Assembly (NCBI RefSeq): GCF_003931875.1
Contig: NZ_CP034245.1
Coordinates: 3,224,001-3,288,000, forward strand
Reading direction: 5' to 3'
DNA: 64,000 nt
Source of the DNA: Microbacterium sp. 10M-3C3
Lineage (GTDB): Bacteria; Actinomycetota; Actinomycetes; Actinomycetales; Microbacteriaceae
Below, in pieces: positions 8,582 to 17,200 of the stretch (the first letter of the stretch is position 1; each line of letters begins with the position of its first letter). The translations under genes and the position numbers were made by a program. The notes beneath the pieces were generated by a model. The model ran no database searches. It had not been told where the DNA came from and was given only the letters and a program-made list of their open reading frames with translations.

Positions 8582-8617
8582 GCAGAGCCGCTCCCGGAAT
8601 TCCGGGGGCGGCTCTGC
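8582..8617 (+). terminator. long perfect hairpin after the winged-helix gene
   Basis: GCAGAGCCGC (8582-8591) pairs with GCGGCTCTGC (8608-8617) around an inner palindrome CCCGGAATTCCGGG. No U-tract follows. It lies between the convergent winged-helix gene and dcd and can work in both directions. A further arm pair (ATTCAGGA 8558-8565, TCCTGAAT 8634-8641) surrounds it. Confidence 0.7.
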
Positions 8618-8666
8618 CCGTGTGCGCGGATTCTCCTGAATCACGGACCGGAATCGGCGGCCCGAT

Positions 8667-9272
8667 TCAGCGGCCGGGCGAGCCCGCGTCGGTCACGCCG
8701 ACGTCGGTGCGGTGGAAGTTCACGAATGAGCGGGATGCGGTGGGGCCGCGCTGGCCCATGTACCGGTTGCCGTACGGGCCGGTGCCGTAGGGGTTCTCGG
8801 CGGGCGACGTGAGCCGGAAGAAGCACAGCTGACCGATCTTCATCCCGGGCCACAGCTTGATCGGCAGTGTCGCGACGTTCGACAGCTCGAGCGTGACGTG
8901 ACCGGAGAACCCGGGGTCGATGAACCCTGCGGTCGAGTGTGTCAGCAGCCCGAGCCGGCCGAGCGACGACTTGCCCTCGAGGCGCGCGGCGACGTCGTCC
9001 GGGAGGGTGACCTGCTCGAACGTCGACCCGAGCGCGAACTCGCCGGGGTGCAGGATGAACGGCTCGTCGGGCGCGACCTCGATGAGGCGCGTGAGCTCCG
9101 GCTGGTCCTCGGCGGGATCGATGAAGGGGTACTTGTGGTTGTCGAACAGGCGGAAGTACCGGTCGAGCCGCACGTCGACGCTCGAGGGCTGCACCATCGT
9201 CGCGTCGTAGGGCGCGAGCCCGATCCGTCCCGAGTCGAGCTCGGCCCTGATGTCGCGATCCGAGAGCAGCAC
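8667..9272 (-). CDS. dcd: dCTP deaminase
   Basis: This 201-aa enzyme begins [12 protein letters not shown] and carries the trimer-interface and active-site motifs [22 protein letters not shown] and GHVTLELSN, with the catalytic Glu in the latter. It deaminates dCTP to dUTP in dTMP synthesis; some actinobacterial members also hydrolyse dUTP to dUMP. Length and sequence are normal for the family. It is the last chromosomal gene before the mobile element, 56 bp from the broken tRNA gene. Confidence 0.96.
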   Translation of the reverse strand: MLLSDRDIRAELDSGRIGLAPYDATMVQPSSVDVRLDRYFRLFDNHKYPFIDPAEDQPELTRLIEVAPDEPFILHPGEFALGSTFEQVTLPDDVAARLEGKSSLGRLGLLTHSTAGFIDPGFSGHVTLELSNVATLPIKLWPGMKIGQLCFFRLTSPAENPYGTGPYGNRYMGQRGPTASRSFVNFHRTDVGVTDAGSPGR

Positions 9273-9328
9273 GGCATCAGCCTAGAGCGCGCGCGCTGTT
9301 ATGCTGTCCGGGCGCCGCACGGGCGCAC

Positions 9329-9361
9329 GGGGCTGTAGTTCAATGGCAGAACTTCTGCTTC
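9329..9361 (+). pseudogene. 5' half of tRNA-Gly, cut in the anticodon loop
   Basis: GGGGCTG (acceptor), GTTC/GAAC (D stem) and TCTGC-TTC (anticodon stem and start of loop) match the 5' half of a tRNA-Gly with probable CCC anticodon. Homology then stops abruptly at 9361. A typical stable-RNA -10 (TATGCT, 9300-9305) remains upstream, so the fragment may still be transcribed. I read it as the left attachment site of the element. Confidence 0.75.
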
Positions 9362-9391
9362 ATCATCCCAGACGCGCCTCGCCCCTCATCT

Positions 9392-9451
9392 AGGTCTCCT
9401 GGACCCAGCAATTGCTGGTGTCCAGCGGTGTCTTCGACACCATGGGAGACC
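9392..9451. other. three-way-junction inverted repeats next to the broken tRNA
   Basis: Three nested stems fit together without mismatch in the outer parts. The outer stem is GGTCTCC (9393-9399) with GGAGACC (9445-9451). Arm one is CTGGAC/GTCCAG (9399-9404, 9420-9425) capped by the palindrome CAGCAATTGCTG. Arm two is GGTGTC-TTC-GACACC (9427-9441). It could be a recombination-site arm, a structured RNA or a terminator. Confidence 0.65.
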
Positions 9452-9599
9452 ACCGATGACCGCATTCTCGACGGAGTTTCGACGGAGAAACCCTGCATTG
9501 GGTGCCGATCGGCCGCGCCGACGTCACCGTTCTGCACCACATCTCACCCGAGGTTCAGCGCAGCGATGCCGCGTTGCACGGCTGTCGCACCTACGGTGC

Positions 9600-9857
9600 A
9601 TGACACCACAGACGCCCCGACCCCGCGACCCCGCCCCGCTCGACCCGACGAGGCTCGACCTGACTGCCGACGGCGCACCGATCATGTGGACGGTCGAGGA
9701 GACGGCCGCGTTCCTCGGGCTCACCCGGCACACCCTCGACGTGTGGCGGTCGAACAGGTCCGGCGGACCGGTCTACGTCAAGATCGCAGGCAACCGCATC
9801 CGCTACTTTCCTGCCGACGTGCGGGACTGGCTCATCGCCCAGCGGCGGGGGTCGTGA
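9600..9857 (+). CDS. excisionase-like helix-turn-helix protein
   Basis: The 85-aa frame starts at ATG 9600. Its C-terminal 55 residues (MWTVEETAAFLGLTRHTLDVWRSNRSGGP, then IRYFPADVRDWL) are a MerR/AlpA-type winged helix as in recombination directionality factors. ATG 9684 is an alternative start that gives only this domain. The stop codon overlaps the integrase start (TGATG), so the two are translationally coupled. It probably steers the integrase towards excision. Confidence 0.8.
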   Translation: MTPQTPRPRDPAPLDPTRLDLTADGAPIMWTVEETAAFLGLTRHTLDVWRSNRSGGPVYVKIAGNRIRYFPADVRDWLIAQRRGS

Positions 9858-11113
9858 TGCCCAGGCCGAAGAAGCAGCCGGGTGAGCTCGGCAGGGTTAG
9901 TGTCCAGCAGTACCGGGAGCGGTTCCGCGCCGACACCCGCATTCGTGACGGCGAAGGTCGAGCACACCACGTGCAGGGGTGGGGTCCTTCCCCGGAAGCC
10001 GCGCAAGACGACCTGCAGCGCAAGGCCCACCTCATCTGGGGCGGCGTCTTCCAGCAGGTCGACCCGGCCGGGACGGTCGAGCAGCTCGCCGTCGCCTGGT
10101 TGCTGGATCTCCGGCGGAATCGGCAATGGGACGAGGCCGACCCGCAGCCGGGCAAGATCAAGCCGCAGTCGATCGATCGCTATGAGGGAACACTGCACAG
10201 CACGATCAAGCCGCTGCTCTGGGGAGTGAAGATCACGTCGTTGACGCCGGCGCGCATCTACAACTTCCTCCACGAGGTAGCCCGCACGAAATCGAATCAC
10301 GAGGCCTTGATGGCTCGCAGCGTGCTCGCCGGCATGTTCGACCTAGCGATTCTGCACGGTGTCGTCTCGCCAGGAGCCAGTCCGGTGCCCTCAGTAAGGA
10401 CACTCGCCATCCACCGCCCAGCCTCGAAGCTGATTGCGTTGACTGACGACGACCTCGCGGTGATCATCCAGCTCGTCCTGGCGTGGGAGCAGAATCGTGG
10501 AAGCAAGACCGGGAAGCGACCCGACGTGCGCCTCCTCGCCGATCTCCTCATACTCACGAACCGCCTGACCATCCGGCTCTCCGAAGCCCTGGCACTCCGG
10601 CGCGAAGACGTCGTGCTCCGCCCGAACAAGCAGAGTGTCCTCACCGAGCACGTCTGGATCAACGGCACGATGACCCACACGGACGAAAAGGGTCTCTACA
10701 GACAGTCCGAGCTGAAGGGCAAAGGCCAGGAGAGACTGATCGAGGTCGTGAACACCGATGTGCACGCCGTGCTCAAGCGGCGGATGGCCGACTCCCTCGG
10801 CGATCTGCTGTTCGTCACACGCGCCGGAAAGGGGATGTACCCCGAGCGCCCACAAGCGCTGGCGCGCAGGTTCCGAGCGGCACACAAGGAGGAGCTGGAC
10901 GCTATCGGCGTGCCGCAGGAGATGTTCGTCTACCGCTCGATGCGAAAGTCTGCTGCGGCTGCGCTCGGCGCCGACACCGCTCAGCAGGTCCTCGCGCACG
11001 AGAGCAAGCGGACGACGACACAGCACTACACCGGCAGAGAGGAGAAGATCGTCGGCGCCGAGTCGCTGCTAGCTTTGAGCGGCTCGATCGAGCACCGCGA
11101 CTGCCAACCGTAG
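9857..11113 (+). CDS. int: tyrosine-type site-specific integrase
   Basis: This 418-aa recombinase has an N-terminal arm-binding part, a core-binding helical domain (about 85-180; SIDRYEGTLHSTIKPLLWGVKITSLTP) and a catalytic domain (about 195-405). I see the first Arg in TIRLSEALALRRED, the second in YRSMRKSAAAALG (the usual HxxR box, with Tyr in place of the first His), the His of QQVLAHESKRTT and the nucleophile Tyr in TTQHYTGRE. It should integrate and excise the element at tRNA-Gly. It lies next to both the cut and the intact tRNA-Gly genes. Confidence 0.9.
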   Translation: MPRPKKQPGELGRVSVQQYRERFRADTRIRDGEGRAHHVQGWGPSPEAAQDDLQRKAHLIWGGVFQQVDPAGTVEQLAVAWLLDLRRNRQWDEADPQPGKIKPQSIDRYEGTLHSTIKPLLWGVKITSLTPARIYNFLHEVARTKSNHEALMARSVLAGMFDLAILHGVVSPGASPVPSVRTLAIHRPASKLIALTDDDLAVIIQLVLAWEQNRGSKTGKRPDVRLLADLLILTNRLTIRLSEALALRREDVVLRPNKQSVLTEHVWINGTMTHTDEKGLYRQSELKGKGQERLIEVVNTDVHAVLKRRMADSLGDLLFVTRAGKGMYPERPQALARRFRAAHKEELDAIGVPQEMFVYRSMRKSAAAALGADTAQQVLAHESKRTTTQHYTGREEKIVGAESLLALSGSIEHRDCQP

Positions 11114-11167
11114 ACACGCGCGTTCGCCATGCGCGCCCACGTCCCGTATGCTGGAGGTCACCTACTC

Positions 11168-11238
11168 GGGGACGTCGTTCAATGGTAGGACGGCTGCTTC
11201 CCAAGCAGCCAACGCGGGTTCGATTCCCGTCGTCCCCT
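11168..11238 (+). tRNA. tRNA-Gly (CCC)
   Basis: A complete cloverleaf: acceptor GGGGACG with CGTCCCC, anticodon stem GCTGC/GCAGC around loop TTCCCAA (anticodon CCC), and T arm CGGGTTCGATTCCCG. The terminal CCA is not encoded. A -10 box TATGCT (11147-11152) lies upstream. Its acceptor differs from that of the cut tRNA-Gly at 9329, so it is a separate, self-consistent gene, possibly carried by the element as a replacement. Confidence 0.95.
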
Positions 11239-11396
11239 CTCTGTGGCCTCGGCGGACCCCCTTGATACGCGAATGTACTGTGCGTGCGGCTCGGGTCGTC
11301 ATCGGTACCGGTCAGCCGTGTCTTACGTCGAGTCCTGCTTCTCCCTTGGACAACACGCGGCTGGATTGGGGCTTTGCTATGTGCTTCTAGGAGCAT

Positions 11397-11495
11397 GTGG
11401 ACGCGATCCGGGAACGGATCAGAGAACTTGATGAGCAATGTGACACCGTCGAGCGGCCCAAACCGTTCCTGATCGCGGCGCGCTCTGTCGACTAG
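11397..11495 (+). CDS. possible 32-aa peptide in a gene-poor stretch
   Basis: A GTG-started frame directly behind TAGGAG encodes a charged helical peptide (VDAIRERIRELDEQCDTVER). It may be a remnant of a larger gene or a real small protein. The rest of 11239-11556 holds no gene that I can support. Confidence 0.25.
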   Translation: MDAIRERIRELDEQCDTVERPKPFLIAARSVD

Positions 11496-11556
11496 CCAGT
11501 CGAACGGTGGAAAGAGCCTTAGCTAGCTCAAGTCGCCCGGAAGCGCCGCGTGCCGT

Positions 11557-11913
11557 CTACGCAGACTCGGCGGTGGTCTGGCGTACCATACGGCCCACAC
11601 GCCGCTGCTGGCCGCGCTCGCGGAGTCGTGTTTTCGCTAGAAGGATGAGGCTGATGGGGCCCATGATGAGGAACTTGAGTGCCGACCAGAGGCAGACCAG
11701 CACGATCAGGTTGAGCCATCCGGGCGCGCCCGCCTCGATGGCGGTAGTGCACCAGTAGGCGATCGCGAAGTACGGAGCGGCGAGGAGCATCCCGGGGACG
11801 CCCCACTTGAGGCCCCTGCGCGTGCGGATGAGGTCGAGGACGATGTTGCTCGGCATCCACACCCGCAAGAACCCACGGATGAAAATACTGGCAGCCAGGA
11901 TCATTCGGAACAC
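11557..11913 (-). CDS. small membrane protein of the ICE
   Basis: The 118-aa product has three hydrophobic segments (near MILAASIFIRGFL, MLLAAPYFAIAYWCTTAI and LNLIVLVCLWSALKFLIMGP) and a basic Arg-rich C-terminus. GTG 11913 follows GGGAGG by 8 bases and is preferred; ATG 11940 in the same frame lacks a good ribosome site. I do not recognise a function. It is the first backbone gene to the right of the tRNA. Confidence 0.65.
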   Translation of the reverse strand: MFRMILAASIFIRGFLRVWMPSNIVLDLIRTRRGLKWGVPGMLLAAPYFAIAYWCTTAIEAGAPGWLNLIVLVCLWSALKFLIMGPISLILLAKTRLRERGQQRRVGRMVRQTTAESA

Positions 11914-12130
11914 AGCAGGCACCTCCCACAATGGCGACATCGTTCTTGGGGGAAGGACTCGTCCCGGAGCGGAATCTCCGGGTTCGTCGACCGCCGTGCA
12001 CTGAACCGGCGGCGCATCATGTGTTGATCGCCTGTACTCAGGCTACTCCTCCCATCCCGCTCCCGGAAGGGACCGACGCAGCGGTCCGTACGCACGTCGC
12101 GCACCTGACGGTCGAAGGGAGATGAGGCCG

Positions 12131-12868
12131 ATGGCTGATCGGATAGGCGGGCAGCTGGCGTTCGACTTCGACGAGCTGGCTCGAGAGGATGCGCGCGCCA
12201 GTCTCGGCGAGTGGTCGGGCGCGCCTTTGCACTTCACGACGGACTACTACCCGCCGCGTGAGCTGGATGAGGCGTTCGCACACTGGTGCTTCCTGAACAC
12301 GCACTTCGATTCCTACGCGAGCAGCCATATGTGGCACCGCGCTATCACGATTCCCGGCGACATGACGGTCGGTGACAGCGAGCACACGGCCTCGACGTTC
12401 ACTGCGGAGCTGCGACCCCGTGTCGCGCAGGAGGGGCCCGGTGGGTTGCTCACGCAGCTGATCTGCGAGCCCTGCGAGTGGCATGCGATCAGCGGGGATG
12501 AGAATCACGCTGTCGAAGCGTGGCACGATCACGCGTTCCCCGGCTGGCGCGACCTTCCGGTGATCCCTGCGCAGATCCGGGTGCGGTCCGAGTCCGGGTT
12601 GACGAAGCTCGCAACGGCGTGGATCGCAGAGCACTATCCGGTTGAGGCGCAGGTGCCGGGCGCGCCGATCATCACGGAGCGCGCCTCGCACGGAACGCGC
12701 CACGTGGCCGGCTACTCGCCGTGGGGAGGCTACGACCTCTCCGCTACTGCGCTCGATCGTCCCGCACCGCCATCGACATCTCCGAAGCGTTCTCCCGCTC
12801 GCGCGCTCCCTCAGCCATTGCCGCCCGCGGCTGGCCCTGCACGGCCCGGGCATGTCCTCGGCGCATGA
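12131..12868 (+). CDS. hypothetical ICE protein (DUF6349-like?)
   Basis: The 245-aa soluble protein starts at ATG 12131, 9 bases behind GGGAG; ATG 12122 directly abuts the ribosome site. It is rich in Trp and His (HWCFLNTHFDSYASSHMWHR; CEPCEWHAISGDE) and ends in a Pro/Ala-rich disordered tail. The composition recalls a DUF6349-type family I associate with actinobacterial ICEs, but the name is from memory. It is the only rightward gene in the left part of the backbone. Confidence 0.7.
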   Translation: MADRIGGQLAFDFDELAREDARASLGEWSGAPLHFTTDYYPPRELDEAFAHWCFLNTHFDSYASSHMWHRAITIPGDMTVGDSEHTASTFTAELRPRVAQEGPGGLLTQLICEPCEWHAISGDENHAVEAWHDHAFPGWRDLPVIPAQIRVRSESGLTKLATAWIAEHYPVEAQVPGAPIITERASHGTRHVAGYSPWGGYDLSATALDRPAPPSTSPKRSPARALPQPLPPAAGPARPGHVLGA

Positions 12869-12934
12869 TCGTGCTCGCATGCCTGGGGCGAGACAACCAT
12901 CGTCGTCTCGCCCCAGAAGCCGTCGTCGTCGTTT

Positions 12935-13519
12935 TCAGGTCAGCTCGCCGGTCTGCGTATCGAGGTGCTGGTAGAAGTCCCTCTCAGCCTGGCGGCGACG
13001 TTCGACGTCCGCGACGACGAACTTGACGAAGTCCTCGTCACGGTTCGCGATCACGATGTCCTCGACCGGCTCGGCGGCGTCCTCGCCAGGCCACACGGTC
13101 TGCCGTGTAGGCCGGTCACGATCCAACCTCGTCCCCGACGCGGCGACCCAGTCCCGTAGACGGCCGCGGGCATCGGTGAAGTCGCGGTGCCAGCCCAGCG
13201 GGGCGGAGCCGTTCTGTTCCGGGTCGTAGGCGCACAGCCAGTGCAGGTGCAGCGCGGACAGCTCCCACAGCAGCTCGGGATGCCGGTACCAGAACGGCGG
13301 CACCACGCTCGCGGGCAGCCCGTACGTGCGGCGCAGCCAGTTCACCCAGCTGTTGAGCTCCAGCCACTCGTGCTCAGCGTCATCTGCCCGCAGGAGGTTC
13401 CAGTTGATCGGGTGCGGCGGTTCCGGGAGCATCGGCATCTCGAACGCCGGCTCCGGCTCGCCGCCCTCCGGGTCGTCGCGGCCGTCGATGTCCACCGATT
13501 CGTCGTCGGTTCCGGTCAT
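12935..13519 (-). CDS. DUF4913-like protein
   Basis: The 194-aa protein starts at ATG 13519 (MTGTDDESVDID) with an acidic disordered N-terminus of about 30 residues. The conserved core follows: NWNLLRADDAEHEW, WVNWLRRTYGLP, LWELSALHLHWLCAYDP and GTRLDRDRPTRQTVWPGED. This matches my recollection of DUF4913, common in actinobacterial conjugative elements; its function is unknown. It lies 16 bp downstream of ssb in one transcription unit. Confidence 0.8.
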   Translation of the reverse strand: MTGTDDESVDIDGRDDPEGGEPEPAFEMPMLPEPPHPINWNLLRADDAEHEWLELNSWVNWLRRTYGLPASVVPPFWYRHPELLWELSALHLHWLCAYDPEQNGSAPLGWHRDFTDARGRLRDWVAASGTRLDRDRPTRQTVWPGEDAAEPVEDIVIANRDEDFVKFVVADVERRRQAERDFYQHLDTQTGELT

Positions 13520-13535
13520 CGTCTTGGCTTCCGAC

Positions 13536-13994
13536 TCAGCGCCCGAGTGCGGGCGCTGCCTGGGTCTGCGGACGCGGCGCGTTGAAGGGGTCATCGAGCG
13601 GCGACGACACCTGGCGCTCCTGACCCCGGCTCGCGCGTGGCGTGCGGTCGACGACGTAGGGGTGACGAGCCGGATCATGGCTGATCTTGTTCGCGATGAA
13701 CTCCTCGCCCTCGACCGCCTGCCCGTCACGCTGCTGCGTGTAGGAGCGCTCGTTGCCCTGGGCAATGAAGGCGTCCCCTTTCTGCAGGTTCGCCAGCGCC
13801 CACTCCGCGGCCTCGCCGTACGCGACGATGTTGCTGAAGCTCGAGTCGAGCTGCGTGAAGGTGCCGTCGTCGTTGCGCTGCGCGTGCGACTGCGCGAACC
13901 GGGCGTAGAACTTCGTCCTGCCCTCGCGTGTCTCCGACCGTCGGGGCGTCGTCGCGATGAACCCCGAAACGGACGGCTTCGTGGTGATGGTCAT
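13536..13994 (-). CDS. ssb: single-stranded DNA-binding protein
   Basis: The 152-aa protein starts at ATG 13994 behind AGGAGG. Residues about 5-105 fit an OB fold (SVSGFIATTPRRSETREGRTKF, FSNIVAYGEAAEWALANLQKGDAFIAQG), followed by a flexible tail. It lacks the acidic C-terminal tip of housekeeping SSB. It probably coats single-stranded DNA during conjugative transfer. Confidence 0.8.
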   Translation of the reverse strand: MTITTKPSVSGFIATTPRRSETREGRTKFYARFAQSHAQRNDDGTFTQLDSSFSNIVAYGEAAEWALANLQKGDAFIAQGNERSYTQQRDGQAVEGEEFIANKISHDPARHPYVVDRTPRASRGQERQVSSPLDDPFNAPRPQTQAAPALGR

Positions 13995-14048
13995 GATCGT
14001 GTCCTCCTGCATCCTCGTCACCCCATCCGGGGCGTCTCTGTGCAGGAG

Positions 14049-14056
14049 AGGTGCAC
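14049..14056 (-). promoter_or_regulatory. GTGCACCT leader motif upstream of ssb
   Basis: One of seven intergenic copies of GYGCACCT, read in the transcription direction, found between 14 and 37.5 kb. The others are at 22387, 25364, 31048, 33007, 33031 and 37467. All precede minus-strand ICE genes. Confidence 0.5.
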
Positions 14057-14192
14057 ACCCTCACCACAACAGAGAAGTGTGATGCACCCCGTCACAGGAT
14101 CGCGGCGTCGCCACTGTCACGGCGGGCTCGACCGGCCGACACCAGCAGGAAGGCCCAGAGAGACTGCTGTACTTCGGCGCGTACTCGCGCGA

Positions 14193-14215
14193 GGCGGGCT
14201 GTTGACGAGCCCGCC
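14193..14215 (-). terminator. hairpin after the helicase gene
   Basis: GGCGGGCT (14193-14200) and AGCCCGCC (14208-14215) form an 8-bp perfect stem with a 7-base loop, four bases past the minus-strand helicase stop codon. No U-tract follows. Confidence 0.5.
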
Positions 14216-14219
14216 ATTC

Positions 14220-17200
14220 TCACGGGCCGAGGTTTCGGCCGTTCTCGCGCCCGACTGGAGCGCCGGGAGTCTTGGGCTCGAATGCCGCCGGATGACGATC
14301 CGGATGTGAACGTATGCCGAGTGCGGGCCTGTGGGCGTTCACGACTTCCACGGTCAGTGACGCCCGCTCGGTGGCGGTCGGCTCAGGTTCGCCATTGTCC
14401 TGCATCGCGGCGAGCTGTGCCTCGACGCGGGTGAGGTCTTCCTCGGCTTCGGTGAGCGCGGTCGCATGCTTGAAGGGCAGGCCAATCCTCGCCTGCGCTT
14501 CTGCGGCTGACTGCTGTGCGATGTCACGGTCGCTGCGTGCCTGCTCGAGCAGGGTGGGGATGCCGGAGACACGGTTCTCGATGCGTTGGATGAGTCCGGT
14601 TGCGCCGTCCAGAAACGCTTCCCGGGACATGCTGAAGCTACTGCGAGGAACCCCGACGAGACCGACCTCGACCATCAGCGTTCTGAGCATCGGGTGCGTC
14701 GACAGGCGGATGTCGAATCCGCTGATCGACCCGATCATGCCGTAGTCGCGACTCGTGTAGAAGGGCACCGACGTGAAGCCTGAGTCCCGTGCCCAAGCCA
14801 TGAGGGCATGGCCGGCGTCGACGCGAGAGTCGTAGTTGTGGCCGTGCAGTCGCATCCGGAACCGGTCGCCGCCGGTATCCCGGACGCGCGGTGCGGCGGC
14901 CTCCAGCCCTTCGATGTCGGCTTGAGCTCGTCGGGCATCATCGCGGGCACGATCCCGGGTGTGCACGAGCATGGACTCGTTGCGTTGGTGCGCGCGTTCC
15001 AGCCGGCGTAGGCGCGTGACTTCGTTCTGGACGGTCGAGTGCTCCAGCAGCAGCGGGTTGCCGGAGCTGATCGCCTTCGCCTCCGCTGCCGAGAGGGCGG
15101 AGGAGTCGATCTCCTCTATCTCGCGGGTGTCGAGGCGGCCCCGCATCAGCTGCGCGATGAATGTGGCCTTCCGCTCGACGCCCTGCCACATATACGAGTC
15201 GAAGGACCGCTCGGTGACGAACCGGACGATCGCGACCTCGGGGTTCTGGTTTCCTTGCCGGAGGATGCGACCCTCCCGCTGGGCGATATCGGACGGGCGC
15301 CAGGGGCAGTCGAGGTGATAGAGCGCGACGGCCCTGGCCTGCACGTTCGTACCGACGCCCATCTTCTCGGTCGACCCGACCAGCACGGCGATGTGCCCGG
15401 CGCGTGCGGCGGCGAACAGTCGGGCCTTGTCGGCGTCGGTCTTCGCTTCGTGCATGAACCGGATCGCCTCGCCGGGCATGCCGCGCAGCACAAGCTGAGC
15501 GTGGAGTTCGTCGTAGGCGTTCCACCTGTCGGGGTTGGGGGTGCCGATGTCAGAGAACACCAGCTGCAACGCGCCGCGCACGGATGAGGGCTGCCCGGTG
15601 AGGGTGTCGAGGTACTCGTTGTCGCGTGTCTTTTCCCACACACGGAAGATCGCGTCCGCGGCGGCGTCCACCTTCGTCGGCCCCGACGGCCCTCCGGATG
15701 GGAGCACCATACGGATGTCGAGTGCGGCCTTGCGCCCGTCTGTGCTGATGGTGAGCATGTTGTCTTCGTCCGGAGTGACTTGCTTGTTCTGCACCTTCTC
15801 CGCGCGATCACCGAGGGATTCGATGTATTGCTCCAGTTCCACGGTGGGCTGCACCGGGACCGTCGCCGGCACCCGCGCGCCGTCGTCCCGTGCCGCGAGG
15901 TCGGGCGTCGGGAGTTGCAGGTCGTCGGCGGTCTTCACGTCGGCGAACACCGACCAGAGCTTGAGCATCTCTGGCACGTTCTGGAACTTCGCGAACCGGG
16001 TCTTCATCCGGAACGTGTTCCCGGTCGGGGCCATCTCCATCTGCGTCACGGTCTGCCCGAACGTGGCCGCCCAGGCGTCGAACGACCCGATGCCCGCCTT
16101 CTCCAGCAGATCGGGGCGCAGGTAGCGCTGCATCACGAACGCTTCGGTCACGCTGTTGCTGATCGGCGTGGCAGTGGCGCCGGTGACCACGCGTTCGCGG
16201 CCTTGGGAGCGGAGGTGTTCGAGCTTCATATGCAGGTCCGTGGCGCGGTCGGAGCCGTCGATCGCGGCGTCGCGGATGTTCGACTCGGTGGCGAGGTTCT
16301 TGTACATATGCATCTCGTCGACCACCACGTAGTCGATGCCCGTGTCCTCGAAGCACACCCCTTGGTCGCGGCTGGTGTCGGTGCGGTCTTTGAGCTTGTT
16401 CTCCAGAGCGAGGAGCTTTCGCTGCACGCGCTTGACGCTCATCCGGTCCTCGCCCTCGGCGTGCTCCAGCACGCCCTTGACCTCTTCGACCTGGGCGCGG
16501 ATGTACGCCTGCTGCGTCTCGGTGCGCAGCGGGATCTTCGCGAACGCCCCTTGCGTGAGGATCACCGCGTCCCAGTCGTTCGCCGACGCGCGGGCGACGA
16601 ACAGGCGCCGCTTGTCCGCCGTGAGTTCCTGGCTGGACGCGGCGAGTACTCGCGCCTGCGGGTACAGCTGCAACCATTCCCGCCCGAACTGCTCGAGCAT
16701 GTGATTCGGCACGACGATGACCGGCTTAGAGATGAGACCCATGCGGCGCATCTCCATCGCGCCCATGATCATCTCTGCCGTCTTCCCCGCCCCGACCTCG
16801 TGGAACAGCCCCGCGGCAGGTTCCGCGATCATGCGGGCGACCGCAGCACGCTGGTGCGGGCGCGGCGTGAAGTTCGCCGCCAGCCCTGGCAGGGACAGGT
16901 AGTCGCCCGCATCGGTGTAGTCGCGCAGCACGATGCTGTTGAACCGCTTGTTGTACTCGGCGACCAGGTCGGCGGCGCGGGCCGGGTCTTCCCACACCCA
17001 TTCGGCGAAACGCTCCTGCAACGCCTCGGCCTTCTCCTGCGCCGCGGCGGTCTCGACCGGGTTGAGGACCCGCCTCTTCGTCCCGTCCGCCTCCTCGATC
17101 TCGTCGTAGACGAGGATCGTCTTCTGCTCCATCACCGCCTGCGCGATATCCGGCGCCGGGCGGCGCAACGTACCCCATTCAGATGTCGACAGCAGGCCTT

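Noticed and set aside
9392..9451. Three-way junction as a tRNA
   Set aside because: It has an acceptor-like stem but only two arms, loops too small for a cloverleaf, and no TTCGA-type T loop.
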